A DNA stretch of 64,000 bases, taken from assembly GCF_012720115.1 (NCBI RefSeq), contig NZ_VNWN01000002.1:1054001-1118000 (forward strand), given 5' to 3'. Under the pieces are notes generated by a model. It did no database searches. It saw only the letters and a list, made by a program, of their open reading frames with translations, and was not told the origin of the DNA. Below, one piece after another: positions 10,301 through 17,786 of this stretch; position 1 is the stretch's first letter; each line of letters starts with the position of its first letter. The position numbers and the translations under genes are program-made. This stretch comes from Sneathiella chinensis (GTDB lineage Bacteria; Pseudomonadota; Alphaproteobacteria; Sneathiellales; Sneathiellaceae).

Positions 10301-13300
10301 CGGTTTGCTCCGGATCGGTGTCCAGCAGGGCGGGAAGGCTGGTTTTTGTTCCCAGCAGCACAAGGCCGTTTTCAAGGCGACTTTCCTGTTCGGACAACAG
10401 GAAGTGAGGCACCAGATGGCCCTGTTGTTCCAGATTGCCGGCCCATGCCTTTTCAGACAGCGGAAGCGGTGACGGCTTGTCATCTGACGGGCTGCGATCC
10501 CACCATGCCGGGTTGCCCCCGGCGATCAGGTTGGCAATCCGCCCGCGGCTGTTCTGGGCCAGAACCAGCATGCCGCCCTTGCGCAAGATGCGTTTTGACA
10601 AGGCGGTTAGAATTTCAAACGCCGGCGGCGACCACGGGGTGCTGCGGCAGACCAGAATGTCAAAGCATCCATTGGCAGTGGCAAGGGCCTCGATCTCTTC
10701 AATGACGGTGTCGGTGATCCGCACACAGTCAACACCATGGACCGGTGCAAGATCCGTGTTGGCCCGTTGCAGGATATCCGCATCAGAGGCCGTGTAGGTG
10801 TAGGTGAAACGGTCTTCCGGCAGGGCGTTTACAAGCGCATGGGTTGCCAGAACATTGGGGCCGTCCAGTTCCAGAATACGAAGGCGGCCAGACCCCTCAT
10901 GGCGCTGAACCAGATCCAGAACGGCGGCATTGACGGTTTCATCCATTTCCTGCGTCAGGACAGAGCCTTCCACGGTATATTTGGGAATGGCTGTCCCGGA
11001 CAGATAGGGCAGGCTGGCGCTGTCCTTGCGGCCAGACAGGATATCCGCAAGAGCATCGCCCGTGCGGCCAGCCAGAACCAGTTCCGGCAGAAGTTCCGAA
11101 TGATCCGCTGTCAGCAGGCGCCAGATCTGCGCGGGTTCGTAAAACGCGGCGTCTTCCGCCTGCTTCCAGAGCCCGTCCGCCTGAACAAGCAACCCATCCT
11201 CTTCCATCAGGCCAAGAAGATAGGTCAGGAACCGGGTCTGGTCCTCGCTGACAGCGCCGCTGGCAACCAGACCTTCGACGCTAAAACCGGCTTCCATATT
11301 GGCGCCGAGGGTCACAAGGGCCTCGCTGGTGAAGGCGGTTACAAGGGCATCCACAATCGGGACGACTTCTTCCTTGAACAGTGCCTTGTCGTCTGCAAGG
11401 CCTTCGTTGGCTGCATGCACACGGGCGGCAACCTCATCGGCCGGGGGCAGGGCGACGGTGTCGCCAAACGGATCGGCCGGGACTAGGGCCTGCTGATAGA
11501 AGGTTGGCGTTTTCGCCCGGGAGGCGCTGTCAAAACGACGGAAGCGGCAATCCTCCAGCATGGCGACAATCGACCCATCCGGTCCGGTCAGTTGGAAATC
11601 GGCAATGATGGACCGGGCGCTGATCCGGGAAATGCGGGCGTGGCAGGTAATTTCGCGCACGCCGCCCTGATACACGGCGACCTTTCCGAAGACGGACGGC
11701 AGGAAGACCACATCCTGCGGAATGTCGCTGTGGTCCTGCAGCAGGACAAACAGGCTTTGCAGGCAACTGTCCGTCAGGGTTGGGTGCAGAAGATAGTCGT
11801 CGGGTCCGAATTCCACGAATTCCGGAATGACAATGTGCGAGACGACAGTCTCTCCATCGCATGAAATATCGCGGATGCCCTGGAAGGCTGGCCCATAATC
11901 CAGGCCAAGGCCGCGAACAAAGGCATAGAGTTCACTTGCGGAGAACGAGGTTTTGGCTTCTCCGGCAGTGGTCTGGCCCCATGCCTTCGGGGTTGCCTCT
12001 ACAAGGGGGGCACCGCCAAGGTTGCCCGTCACATTGGTCATGCCTTGAGAGTCGCTCAGGTAGGGGCGGGTGGTGATGTCAAACCGGCCATCCTCTCCGC
12101 TCACCCGGGTGCGGACGGAACGAAGGGTTTTCTCTTCAAGGACAAGCGGGACATGAATTTCAAGATTTTCCACAACCTGCGCATCGCCGCCATGAAGTCC
12201 GCGAGAGGCGGACAGGGCGATTTCAAGGAAGCCCGCAGCCGGGAAGACAATGGTGTTTGTCACCTGATGGTCGATCAGGTAGCCGGGCTGCCGGGCGCCC
12301 AAGTCCCGTTTCCATTCGGGGGCGCCGCTGATTGACCGTTCACCCAGAAGCGGTCCTCCCCAGCTCCCTTTCAGGGTGAAGTTGGCTTCGGAGGTCGGCT
12401 CAAGAAAATAGGTTTGCTTGTCCCACACATAACGGGGAAGGGTGTCCGGCTTCGCGCCCTTTGGCAGCAGGGCCGTGAAATCCATTTTGCCGCCGTTCAC
12501 ATATACATGCGTTGGCAGTTCCGCAACGCGGCGGGCGTCGTCCTTTCCGGTCAGGCTGCCCAGCACGCTGAACTGGCCGGCTTCCTGTTTCAAGGTATTC
12601 CGGACATAGCCTGTCAGGATGCTTTTGGGGCCGATTTCAATGAACAGACGGCAGCCCTTTTCCCATGCGGCCTCAATGGCATGACGGAATTTTACCGGCT
12701 GGCGAATGTTGTGCCACCAATATTCCGCATCCAGCGTCTGGCCATCGGTTTCCTCGCCGCTGACTGTGGACAGGAAGGGGATTTTGGCTTCCGCCGGGGT
12801 AAGGCCGGACAGGCTTTGGCGAATTTCAGCCTCGATCGGGTCCATGTGCGGACTGTGGAAGGGGTATTCCAGATCCAGCTTCTTATAGAGGATCGAGCGT
12901 TGCTTGCAGTAGGATTTGAGGGAAATCAGGTCCTCGTCATCCCCGGACAGGGTCATGCTGGTCGGGCCGTTGATCCCGGCGATGACCACATCCAGATTGA
13001 GTTCCTGAATGAGCGCTTCCGCACTTTCCTGATCCATTTCCAGTGCGGCCATGCCGCCCTTGCCGCGGGTCTTTGCCTGCGCGGCGCTTCGGGCCAGAAT
13101 GACATCGACGGCCTGCTCAAGGGTGAGGGCGCCGCTTGCATAGGCCGCAGCGATTTCACCAACACTGTGGCCAAAGACGGCATCCGGCTTGATCCCCATG
13201 CTGGCAAGATATTCAACGATGGCAATCTGCACGGTCATGATCAGCGGCTGGGCGATCATGGTATCGGCAATCTCGTCCTCGGTGGCGTTTTGGATCTTGT

Positions 13301-15086
13301 CGATGACGGACCAGCCTGATTTCTGCTGGACAAGGGCATCAATCCGGCCAATGACCTCTGCAAAAACGGGGGCTGCAGTCAGAAGCTCGCGGGCCATACC
13401 GACAAACTGCGTGCCGTTGCCTGAGAAAATATAGGCAATGGGCTTGTTCAATTCGTGGGTTTGGCCGCTGATGGCGGTTTCATAGGGGGAATCCTCATCG
13501 GCATAATTCACAAGCGCGTCGTGAATTTCCTGAACATCCTGTCCAAGCACGCCAATGCGCTCCTCGAACTGCTCCCGGTAGTGAAGCGCGGACGAGGCAA
13601 GTTCCAGATAGGCCGCTGTGTCCATGTTGGCGGCGGCCAGTTGCTCGGCATACTCAAGAGCAGAGGCCTTCAGGGAGAAATCCGAGCGGGCGCTGAGCAG
13701 CAGCGGCGGCAAGTGACCGGAAACGTCCTGCCCCGTCACCGGGGCCGGCTTCGTGGCGGCGGTGCCGGTATCTGCTGTTTGCAGGATGGCGTGGCCGTTT
13801 GCCCCGCCGAAACCGAAGGAGTTGACGCCGACGGTGACCGGGCTGCCATTCTGGCCGATGGTGGCCCCTTCGGTCGCAATCTTGAGGCCATATTCGGCAA
13901 AGGGGATGTCGCTGCGGGGTTCCTTGACATGCAGGGTGGGCGGGACCATCCGGTTTTTGACCACCAGCGCCGCCTTGATCAGGCCAATCATGCCGGAGCC
14001 AGCCTCAAGGTGGCCCGCATTCGTCTTGGCAGAGCCAATCAGAAGCGGCTTTTCCGGATTGGCCTGTTCGCCGAAGAAACGACCGATTGCGCCGACTTCT
14101 GCCGCATCACCGACCACGGTCCCGGTGCCGTGGGCTTCGATATAATCGACCTCGCCGGGTTCCACATGGGCGGACTTGTAGACAGAGCGCAGCAACTGTT
14201 CCTGATGTTCGGAGCTTGGCAGGGAAATGCCGTTGGTCCGACCGTCAGAGTTGGTGCCGGCACCGGCCACCACCGCCATGATGGTGTCGCCGTCTTCAAG
14301 GGCCTTGTCCAACCGTTTCAGGATCAGGATGCCGCCACCTTCCGAGCGCACATAGCCGTTCCCGCGGCTGTCAAAGGCCATGCAGCGCCCGTCGGGGGAC
14401 AGCATGTTGGCCTGAGAAAAACCGACGAAGGGTTGCGGTGTCAGAAGGATACTGACGCCGCCGCAAATGGCCATGTCAGACTGGCCCGACCGGATTTTCT
14501 GGCATGCCAGATCAAGGGCATAGAGCGAGGACGAGCAGGCCGTATCGACCGACATGCTGGAGCCATGAATGTCATAGAAATAGGACAACCGGTTCGAGGC
14601 AATGCTCATGGTTGTGCCGAGCATGAAGAAGGAGTTGCCGGTCGCCGTGTCGCCAAATTTGGAGGAGCCGAATTCCGTCGAGGAAATGCCCACATAGACG
14701 CTTGTATTGCTGCCCCGGATCGAGGACGGCTTGATGCCCGCATCCTCAAAGGCTTCCCAGCTCAGTTCCAGCAGCAGGCGTTGCTGCGGGTCCATTTGCG
14801 CCGCTTCCCGCGGGGAAATGTTGAAGAAACCGGCGTCGAAGTCCCAGATATTGTCAATCTGGCCGGCTGATTTCGTATAGGCCTTTCCGGGAATGTCTTT
14901 CTCGGGGTAGTGATAGGCGTCCGTATTCCAGCGTTCGTCACTGACTTCGGTGATCAGATCCCGACCTTCCAGAAGAATGTTCCAGAAATCCGCAGCGCTG
15001 TGGCAACCACCCGGCAGCCGGACAGAGGTCCCGACAATGGCAATGCGATCTTTCGGCAAAGAATTTTTGTTTTCGAAATCAGTCAT
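7371..15086 (-). CDS. Type I reducing polyketide/fatty acid synthase (KS-AT-DH-psiMT-psiKR-ER-KR-ACP), RkpA-like
   Basis: A 2571-residue single-module synthase. KS (about 12-440): C184 in DTACSSS, H319 in EAHGTGT, H359 in NAGHLEAG. AT (550-850): S641 in GHSVGE and PFHS at 742-745. DH (910-1185): H940 and D1106, but the usual Gly four residues after the His is N944. Residues 1380-1530 look like a decayed methyltransferase (LELDGPN where a Gly-rich SAM loop is expected). A structural pseudo-KR (1600-1770) precedes ER (1825-2145, HGAAGGVG). KR (2165-2410) has TGGLGGFG and Y2318. ACP carries S2481 (GIDSLM), then about 50 acidic residues and no thioesterase. A full reductive loop predicts a saturated chain, probably built iteratively. 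Release is most likely by the adjacent oxoamine synthase. Closest named type: RkpA. Confidence 0.93.
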   Translation of the reverse strand: MTDFENKNSLPKDRIAIVGTSVRLPGGCHSAADFWNILLEGRDLITEVSDERWNTDAYHYPEKDIPGKAYTKSAGQIDNIWDFDAGFFNISPREAAQMDPQQRLLLELSWEAFEDAGIKPSSIRGSNTSVYVGISSTEFGSSKFGDTATGNSFFMLGTTMSIASNRLSYFYDIHGSSMSVDTACSSSLYALDLACQKIRSGQSDMAICGGVSILLTPQPFVGFSQANMLSPDGRCMAFDSRGNGYVRSEGGGILILKRLDKALEDGDTIMAVVAGAGTNSDGRTNGISLPSSEHQEQLLRSVYKSAHVEPGEVDYIEAHGTGTVVGDAAEVGAIGRFFGEQANPEKPLLIGSAKTNAGHLEAGSGMIGLIKAALVVKNRMVPPTLHVKEPRSDIPFAEYGLKIATEGATIGQNGSPVTVGVNSFGFGGANGHAILQTADTGTAATKPAPVTGQDVSGHLPPLLLSARSDFSLKASALEYAEQLAAANMDTAAYLELASSALHYREQFEERIGVLGQDVQEIHDALVNYADEDSPYETAISGQTHELNKPIAYIFSGNGTQFVGMARELLTAAPVFAEVIGRIDALVQQKSGWSVIDKIQNATEDEIADTMIAQPLIMTVQIAIVEYLASMGIKPDAVFGHSVGEIAAAYASGALTLEQAVDVILARSAAQAKTRGKGGMAALEMDQESAEALIQELNLDVVIAGINGPTSMTLSGDDEDLISLKSYCKQRSILYKKLDLEYPFHSPHMDPIEAEIRQSLSGLTPAEAKIPFLSTVSGEETDGQTLDAEYWWHNIRQPVKFRHAIEAAWEKGCRLFIEIGPKSILTGYVRNTLKQEAGQFSVLGSLTGKDDARRVAELPTHVYVNGGKMDFTALLPKGAKPDTLPRYVWDKQTYFLEPTSEANFTLKGSWGGPLLGERSISGAPEWKRDLGARQPGYLIDHQVTNTIVFPAAGFLEIALSASRGLHGGDAQVVENLEIHVPLVLEEKTLRSVRTRVSGEDGRFDITTRPYLSDSQGMTNVTGNLGGAPLVEATPKAWGQTTAGEAKTSFSASELYAFVRGLGLDYGPAFQGIRDISCDGETVVSHIVIPEFVEFGPDDYLLHPTLTDSCLQSLFVLLQDHSDIPQDVVFLPSVFGKVAVYQGGVREITCHARISRISARSIIADFQLTGPDGSIVAMLEDCRFRRFDSASRAKTPTFYQQALVPADPFGDTVALPPADEVAARVHAANEGLADDKALFKEEVVPIVDALVTAFTSEALVTLGANMEAGFSVEGLVASGAVSEDQTRFLTYLLGLMEEDGLLVQADGLWKQAEDAAFYEPAQIWRLLTADHSELLPELVLAGRTGDALADILSGRKDSASLPYLSGTAIPKYTVEGSVLTQEMDETVNAAVLDLVQRHEGSGRLRILELDGPNVLATHALVNALPEDRFTYTYTASDADILQRANTDLAPVHGVDCVRITDTVIEEIEALATANGCFDILVCRSTPWSPPAFEILTALSKRILRKGGMLVLAQNSRGRIANLIAGGNPAWWDRSPSDDKPSPLPLSEKAWAGNLEQQGHLVPHFLLSEQESRLENGLVLLGTKTSLPALLDTDPEQTEASPDAPSNECLLILQDDQDTDLAIAEAVQRHFNAPQVIFVQTGPEQASAEGNHHVVDIATPAGFAALGKTLLEKGLKVTHMVHLAGLAATSEAAALEAQDDRCTALVSLLRGFEQTILPQKPRLTIVTAGSQPSPDLQAPVTPAQAPLWGLGRVVANEYPDLQTRLVDLPALEGPADTDGLGSLIAREMTETGTDKEVVYRNGVRLSTRIRPLDLTTGETEGHDNVGLSFKAPGALENLGWFKRPRPTPKADEICIDMQATGLNFRDVMWAMGILKDEAVENGYAGPTLGMEGAGVITSVGQDVTDFQPGDRVMCFASDCFSDTIVTKTTAVAKIPDEISFEEAATIPSVFFTIYYALDYLARLQPGERVLIHGAAGGVGLAALQYCQHIGAEIYVTAGSDEKRNFLKLLGCENILDSRSLEYADRVMELTNGEGVDVVLNSLSGQAITKNLAILRPFGRFLELGKRDFYADSKIGLRPFRNNITYYGIDADQLLIEKPALSARLFKDMMVLFEQGVFKPLVHYVFRPSQIEEAFRTMQQSRHIGKIVVSMADKANRRITAAPKPQEQPRLSDGCCVVTGGLGGFGLASADWLSRDRFSHFALMGRSGVKTEQDQAVIDGMIARGVRVEIIKADVTDRAALQAALDALRADGTRITGVLHCAMVLDDGLIMNVEADRLQNVLSPKITGAWNLHELTANDPLEMFALYSSATTYIGNPGQASYVAGNSYLEALAAYRQRLGLPATALAWGAINDVGVLAANEDVKDILVKRTGLKAMNADTALSGLGLALDNAQTNAAVLQLNWGSITNGFPSGQSARYDDIRHLSSEDAGGGDADDLLAELMSLPADEARAMIQSVIVNQISAITGTAAEKIAPQQSLFDLGIDSLMTLELTMELERKLGVELSSMSVLGGGNITDLSENIAKLILGEEEEAALTSDHNLESVMAQHGLSGEADVLKDVMEEVSGVGRSDTQPSS

Positions 15087-15093
15087 TTAACTA

Positions 15094-16335
15094 TCATAAA
15101 CCTGTTGGTTGCGTCAGCCGGGGCAGGGAATGGGTTACGGCCAGTTCCATGCCGGTTCGCGTATAGAAATTGCCATTGGCGTGACAGTAGCCAAGGAGAG
15201 ACGTTCTGAGAGCGTCCAGCAAAGAGAGATCGGGGCTTTTCGGGTCGGTCCAGAACTCTGTCTGGCCGGACCGGTAGACAAGCCCCGGTATGTTATAGAT
15301 TGCATCTCCGAGCAGCAGAACCGGGACCTTTTTGTCCAACGCGGTCATGCCCACGGTGCTGTTGATGGTGATGACCCCCCGGCAATGGGCAAGCAGGGCA
15401 TTCAGGTCCCCGCCATCAATGAAGCGGACGCGATCCTTGATGGCCTGTTCGGCAGCAAAGGCCCGTATCAGTTTGCCATAGTTGATCATGCCGTTGTCGA
15501 GAGGGTGGTTCTTGATGATCAGAACCGCATCCTTGGGCGCCTCGCTCGCAAAGGTTTTTAACACAGTGCGAATGGCGTCCGGCATGGTGCCGTAGGGGGA
15601 ATGGACCCGCACCTGAGAATCTGAATCAAGCTGCAAGGGGAACAGGTAGCAGGGCGCTGCCATGTCCGCGATCTCGCGAACGGCTTTTTCGGCCCTTGGC
15701 TTCAGCCAGGACAGGGTCACAAGGCGCTTTGTCCAGGTCGCATATTCCGCCCAGACCGTATAGGGGCGATGGGTCCGGTGGTGCGGGAATTTCCAGATCA
15801 TCAGCAGGTTCATGAAATTGTAGACAAAATCATAGAAAATGCGTTGCCACAACCCGCCGCCAACGGGTTCCGGGGCCTCTAAAACGGCCTTGTCCGCCAG
15901 CGCGTGAATGATGTCGGCCTGCTTTGGGAACGAGGAATGACCGTTGACGCCGCCCTGTTCCAGCGTGATCCAGTGAGGACGGATATAGCCTTCCTCAAAC
16001 ACCCAGATGGAAATGCCTTTTGATTTGGCAAGGCTGATCGCCTTCTGGTGCCATGGGCGACAGTCGCCGAACAGGACGATATCCGTAACCTGCTTCTGGT
16101 CCAGCGTTTGTTCAAGAAAGCCTTGAAACTGCGCGGGCTTGTCCGTGAAATTTATTTCATGGAAGCCGTTCCAGAAGAAGTGATCGCCACCGTTGAAATT
16201 GATTTTGGATACAGCACACCCATTGTCTGCAAGTCGTTGTCCAAGACGCAGGAAAAAGGGACTGGCAATGGTTTGCAGAAAGAGAAAGGATCTCCTGCAG
16301 TGTTGCCTGTCGGTATTGGGGTCTTCCCTAACCAA
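15094..16335 (-). CDS. kpsS: Capsule export/Kdo transferase protein, KpsS-like
   Basis: A 413-residue protein of the KpsS/KpsC (capsule polysaccharide) family. In group 2 capsules KpsS adds the first Kdo of the linker to a phosphatidylglycerol-derived lipid at the cytoplasmic face. Family hallmarks are FLFLQTIASPFFLRLGQRL near residue 17, INFNGGDHFFW near 45, WVFEEGYIRPHWITLEQGGVN near 110, KNHPLD and INSTVGMTAL. The gene ends 7 bases before the synthase start, so it shares a transcript with the lipid genes. The start is TTG; no good ATG precedes the conserved N-terminus, so the exact start is uncertain. It could equally be the RkpJ-type protein of K-antigen clusters. Confidence 0.85.
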   Translation of the reverse strand: MVREDPNTDRQHCRRSFLFLQTIASPFFLRLGQRLADNGCAVSKINFNGGDHFFWNGFHEINFTDKPAQFQGFLEQTLDQKQVTDIVLFGDCRPWHQKAISLAKSKGISIWVFEEGYIRPHWITLEQGGVNGHSSFPKQADIIHALADKAVLEAPEPVGGGLWQRIFYDFVYNFMNLLMIWKFPHHRTHRPYTVWAEYATWTKRLVTLSWLKPRAEKAVREIADMAAPCYLFPLQLDSDSQVRVHSPYGTMPDAIRTVLKTFASEAPKDAVLIIKNHPLDNGMINYGKLIRAFAAEQAIKDRVRFIDGGDLNALLAHCRGVITINSTVGMTALDKKVPVLLLGDAIYNIPGLVYRSGQTEFWTDPKSPDLSLLDALRTSLLGYCHANGNFYTRTGMELAVTHSLPRLTQPTGL

Positions 16336-16642
16336 ATTTACAAACCCGTATCACGTGTTACTCTCGAATATGGTGTATGCCGGTCGTTATCTTTTAGACG
16401 CCGACAGGACAACAAATAATTCCCTTGCAAGTCTGAATAATGATTTGGATACAGTAATACAACAGCCTGTTTCCTCACGCCAATGGATTTATTCCCGACT
16501 TTGGCACTTGCCGGGAGACGGGGCAGAAAAAATGCGCTGAACTTTGGGGAATGTCAAAACTGTGACCGCGGGGCATTTCCCTTACTGAAGGTCTTTCTAA
16601 ATACCTATTCGTGACCGAATTTTAGGAATGTGAGGAAAGGCC
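16336..16642. promoter_or_regulatory. Divergent intergenic region upstream of kpsS-like operon
   Basis: 307 bases between the minus-strand capsule/lipid operon and a small plus-strand gene. It must hold promoters for both sides. An AT-rich block lies at about 16410-16460, and GAGGAAAGG stands just before the plus-strand ATG. I see no convincing operator or RNA. A short repeat, GATTTGGATACAG near 16442, resembles GATTTTGGATACAG inside the kpsS-like gene near 16201; its meaning is unknown. Confidence 0.4.
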
Positions 16643-16771
16643 ATGAAATCCCTTGTTTTGGTGTTGACCCTGATTGTAATCACCGCCGCAGGCTGTCAGG
16701 ACAGCCGACAATCCCGCGACGAAGACCCGGACCGCTATTGCTGCCGATGGGGGGACCATGCCCGTCCGTGA
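16643..16771 (+). CDS. Very small lipoprotein, possibly frameshifted
   Basis: A 42-codon frame with a basic n-region, hydrophobic core and lipobox (MKSLVLVLTLIVITAAGC), preceded by GAGGAAAGG. Lipidation at C18 is predicted. After the lipobox the read frame gives an odd cysteine/tryptophan-rich tail (RYCCRWGDHARP). The next frame gives a more natural tail ending VRDEQGYIRPTVWGH with a stop at 16811, so one base change near 16700 may have broken or mis-read a longer lipoprotein. No family recognised. Confidence 0.5.
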   Translation: MKSLVLVLTLIVITAAGCQDSRQSRDEDPDRYCCRWGDHARP

Positions 16772-16820
16772 CGAGCAGGGATATATTCGTCCGACAGTCT
16801 GGGGCCACTAGCCACTGCCG

Positions 16821-17786
16821 CTAGCCAATAGGCGAGGGCAACGGTTTGCCTGCAAAGAAGGCATCCAGATTATCAAGGCAGACAAATCCCATCAGGTTGC
16901 GGGTCTCGGTGGTGGCACTGCCGATATGGGGCAGGACAAAGACGTTATCCAACGCCAGATAGTCCGGGTTGAGGTGAGGCTCGTTCTCAAACACATCCAG
17001 CCCGGCGGCAGCAATATGCCCCTGTTTCAGGGCCGCGATCAAGGCTGTATCCTTGATGACGGGGCCGCGGGCGGTGTTGACCACGACCGCCCCCTCTGGC
17101 AGCAGGCGGAGGGTTTCCTCGTTCAGGAAATATTTGGTTTCCGGACTGAGGGGGCAATTGATGGACAGGAATTCACACTGCTTCAGAAACTCGGTTTTGT
17201 CCGAATGGTAAATGGCGTCTTCCAGTCCCGGCGCGGCTACCGGTCGCCGGTTGTGATAGTGGATTTCCATATCGAACCCCTTGGCGCGGCGGGCCACCGC
17301 CTGACCAATCCGCCCCATGCCAAGAATGCCAAGTTTCTTGCCGGTGACATGGACGCCCAAAAACTGCGTCGGGGTCCAGCGGTCCCACTGGCCGCTCCGC
17401 AAGGTGGCGGCGCTGGATTGTGCCTGACGGGCGGCTCCAAGCAGGCAGAGAAAGGCAATATCCGCTGTTGCGTCTGTCAGGACATCCGGTGTGTTGGAAA
17501 GGGTAATCCCCTTGCTTTTGGCTGCGGCCACATCCAGATGATCATATCCAACTGAATAGGTCGCAATCATTTTTATGGTATCCGGCAGCGCCTCTATCAG
17601 GGCCTTGTCGAACCGTTCCGTACTGGCGCACATAATGGCGTCGGCCTTGCCCGCGAGCGACAGGATTTCATCTGCGGACAGGGGGTGGTCGTCCTGATTG
17701 ACAATGGCGTCGTAGGATACGGAAATCCGGTCCATGACAGCATCGGGAAACTGGCGGGTTACCAGAAGGCGGGGTTTGGCAGTCAT
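16821..17786 (-). CDS. D-isomer-specific 2-hydroxyacid dehydrogenase (glyoxylate/hydroxypyruvate reductase-like)
   Basis: A 321-residue NAD(P)-dependent oxidoreductase that interconverts 2-keto acids and D-2-hydroxy acids. Seen: the substrate-loop motif SVGYDHLD near residue 79, nucleotide loop LGILGMGRIGQAVARR near 151, NTARGPVI with the catalytic Arg near 228, and LPHIGSATTETR with the catalytic His near 287. The balance of motifs resembles the GRHPR/GyaR group, which reduces glyoxylate and hydroxypyruvate. Its start overlaps the end of the esterase gene by 4 bases, so the two are translationally coupled. The exact substrate cannot be told. Confidence 0.9.
   Translation of the reverse strand: MTAKPRLLVTRQFPDAVMDRISVSYDAIVNQDDHPLSADEILSLAGKADAIMCASTERFDKALIEALPDTIKMIATYSVGYDHLDVAAAKSKGITLSNTPDVLTDATADIAFLCLLGAARQAQSSAATLRSGQWDRWTPTQFLGVHVTGKKLGILGMGRIGQAVARRAKGFDMEIHYHNRRPVAAPGLEDAIYHSDKTEFLKQCEFLSINCPLSPETKYFLNEETLRLLPEGAVVVNTARGPVIKDTALIAALKQGHIAAAGLDVFENEPHLNPDYLALDNVFVLPHIGSATTETRNLMGFVCLDNLDAFFAGKPLPSPIG

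Noticed and set aside
8670-14870. Several long plus-strand frames (8670-9899, 12414-13319, 13455-14870) opposite the polyketide synthase
   Set aside because: All are mirror frames of a high-GC gene; every KS, AT, DH, ER and KR motif reads on the minus strand.
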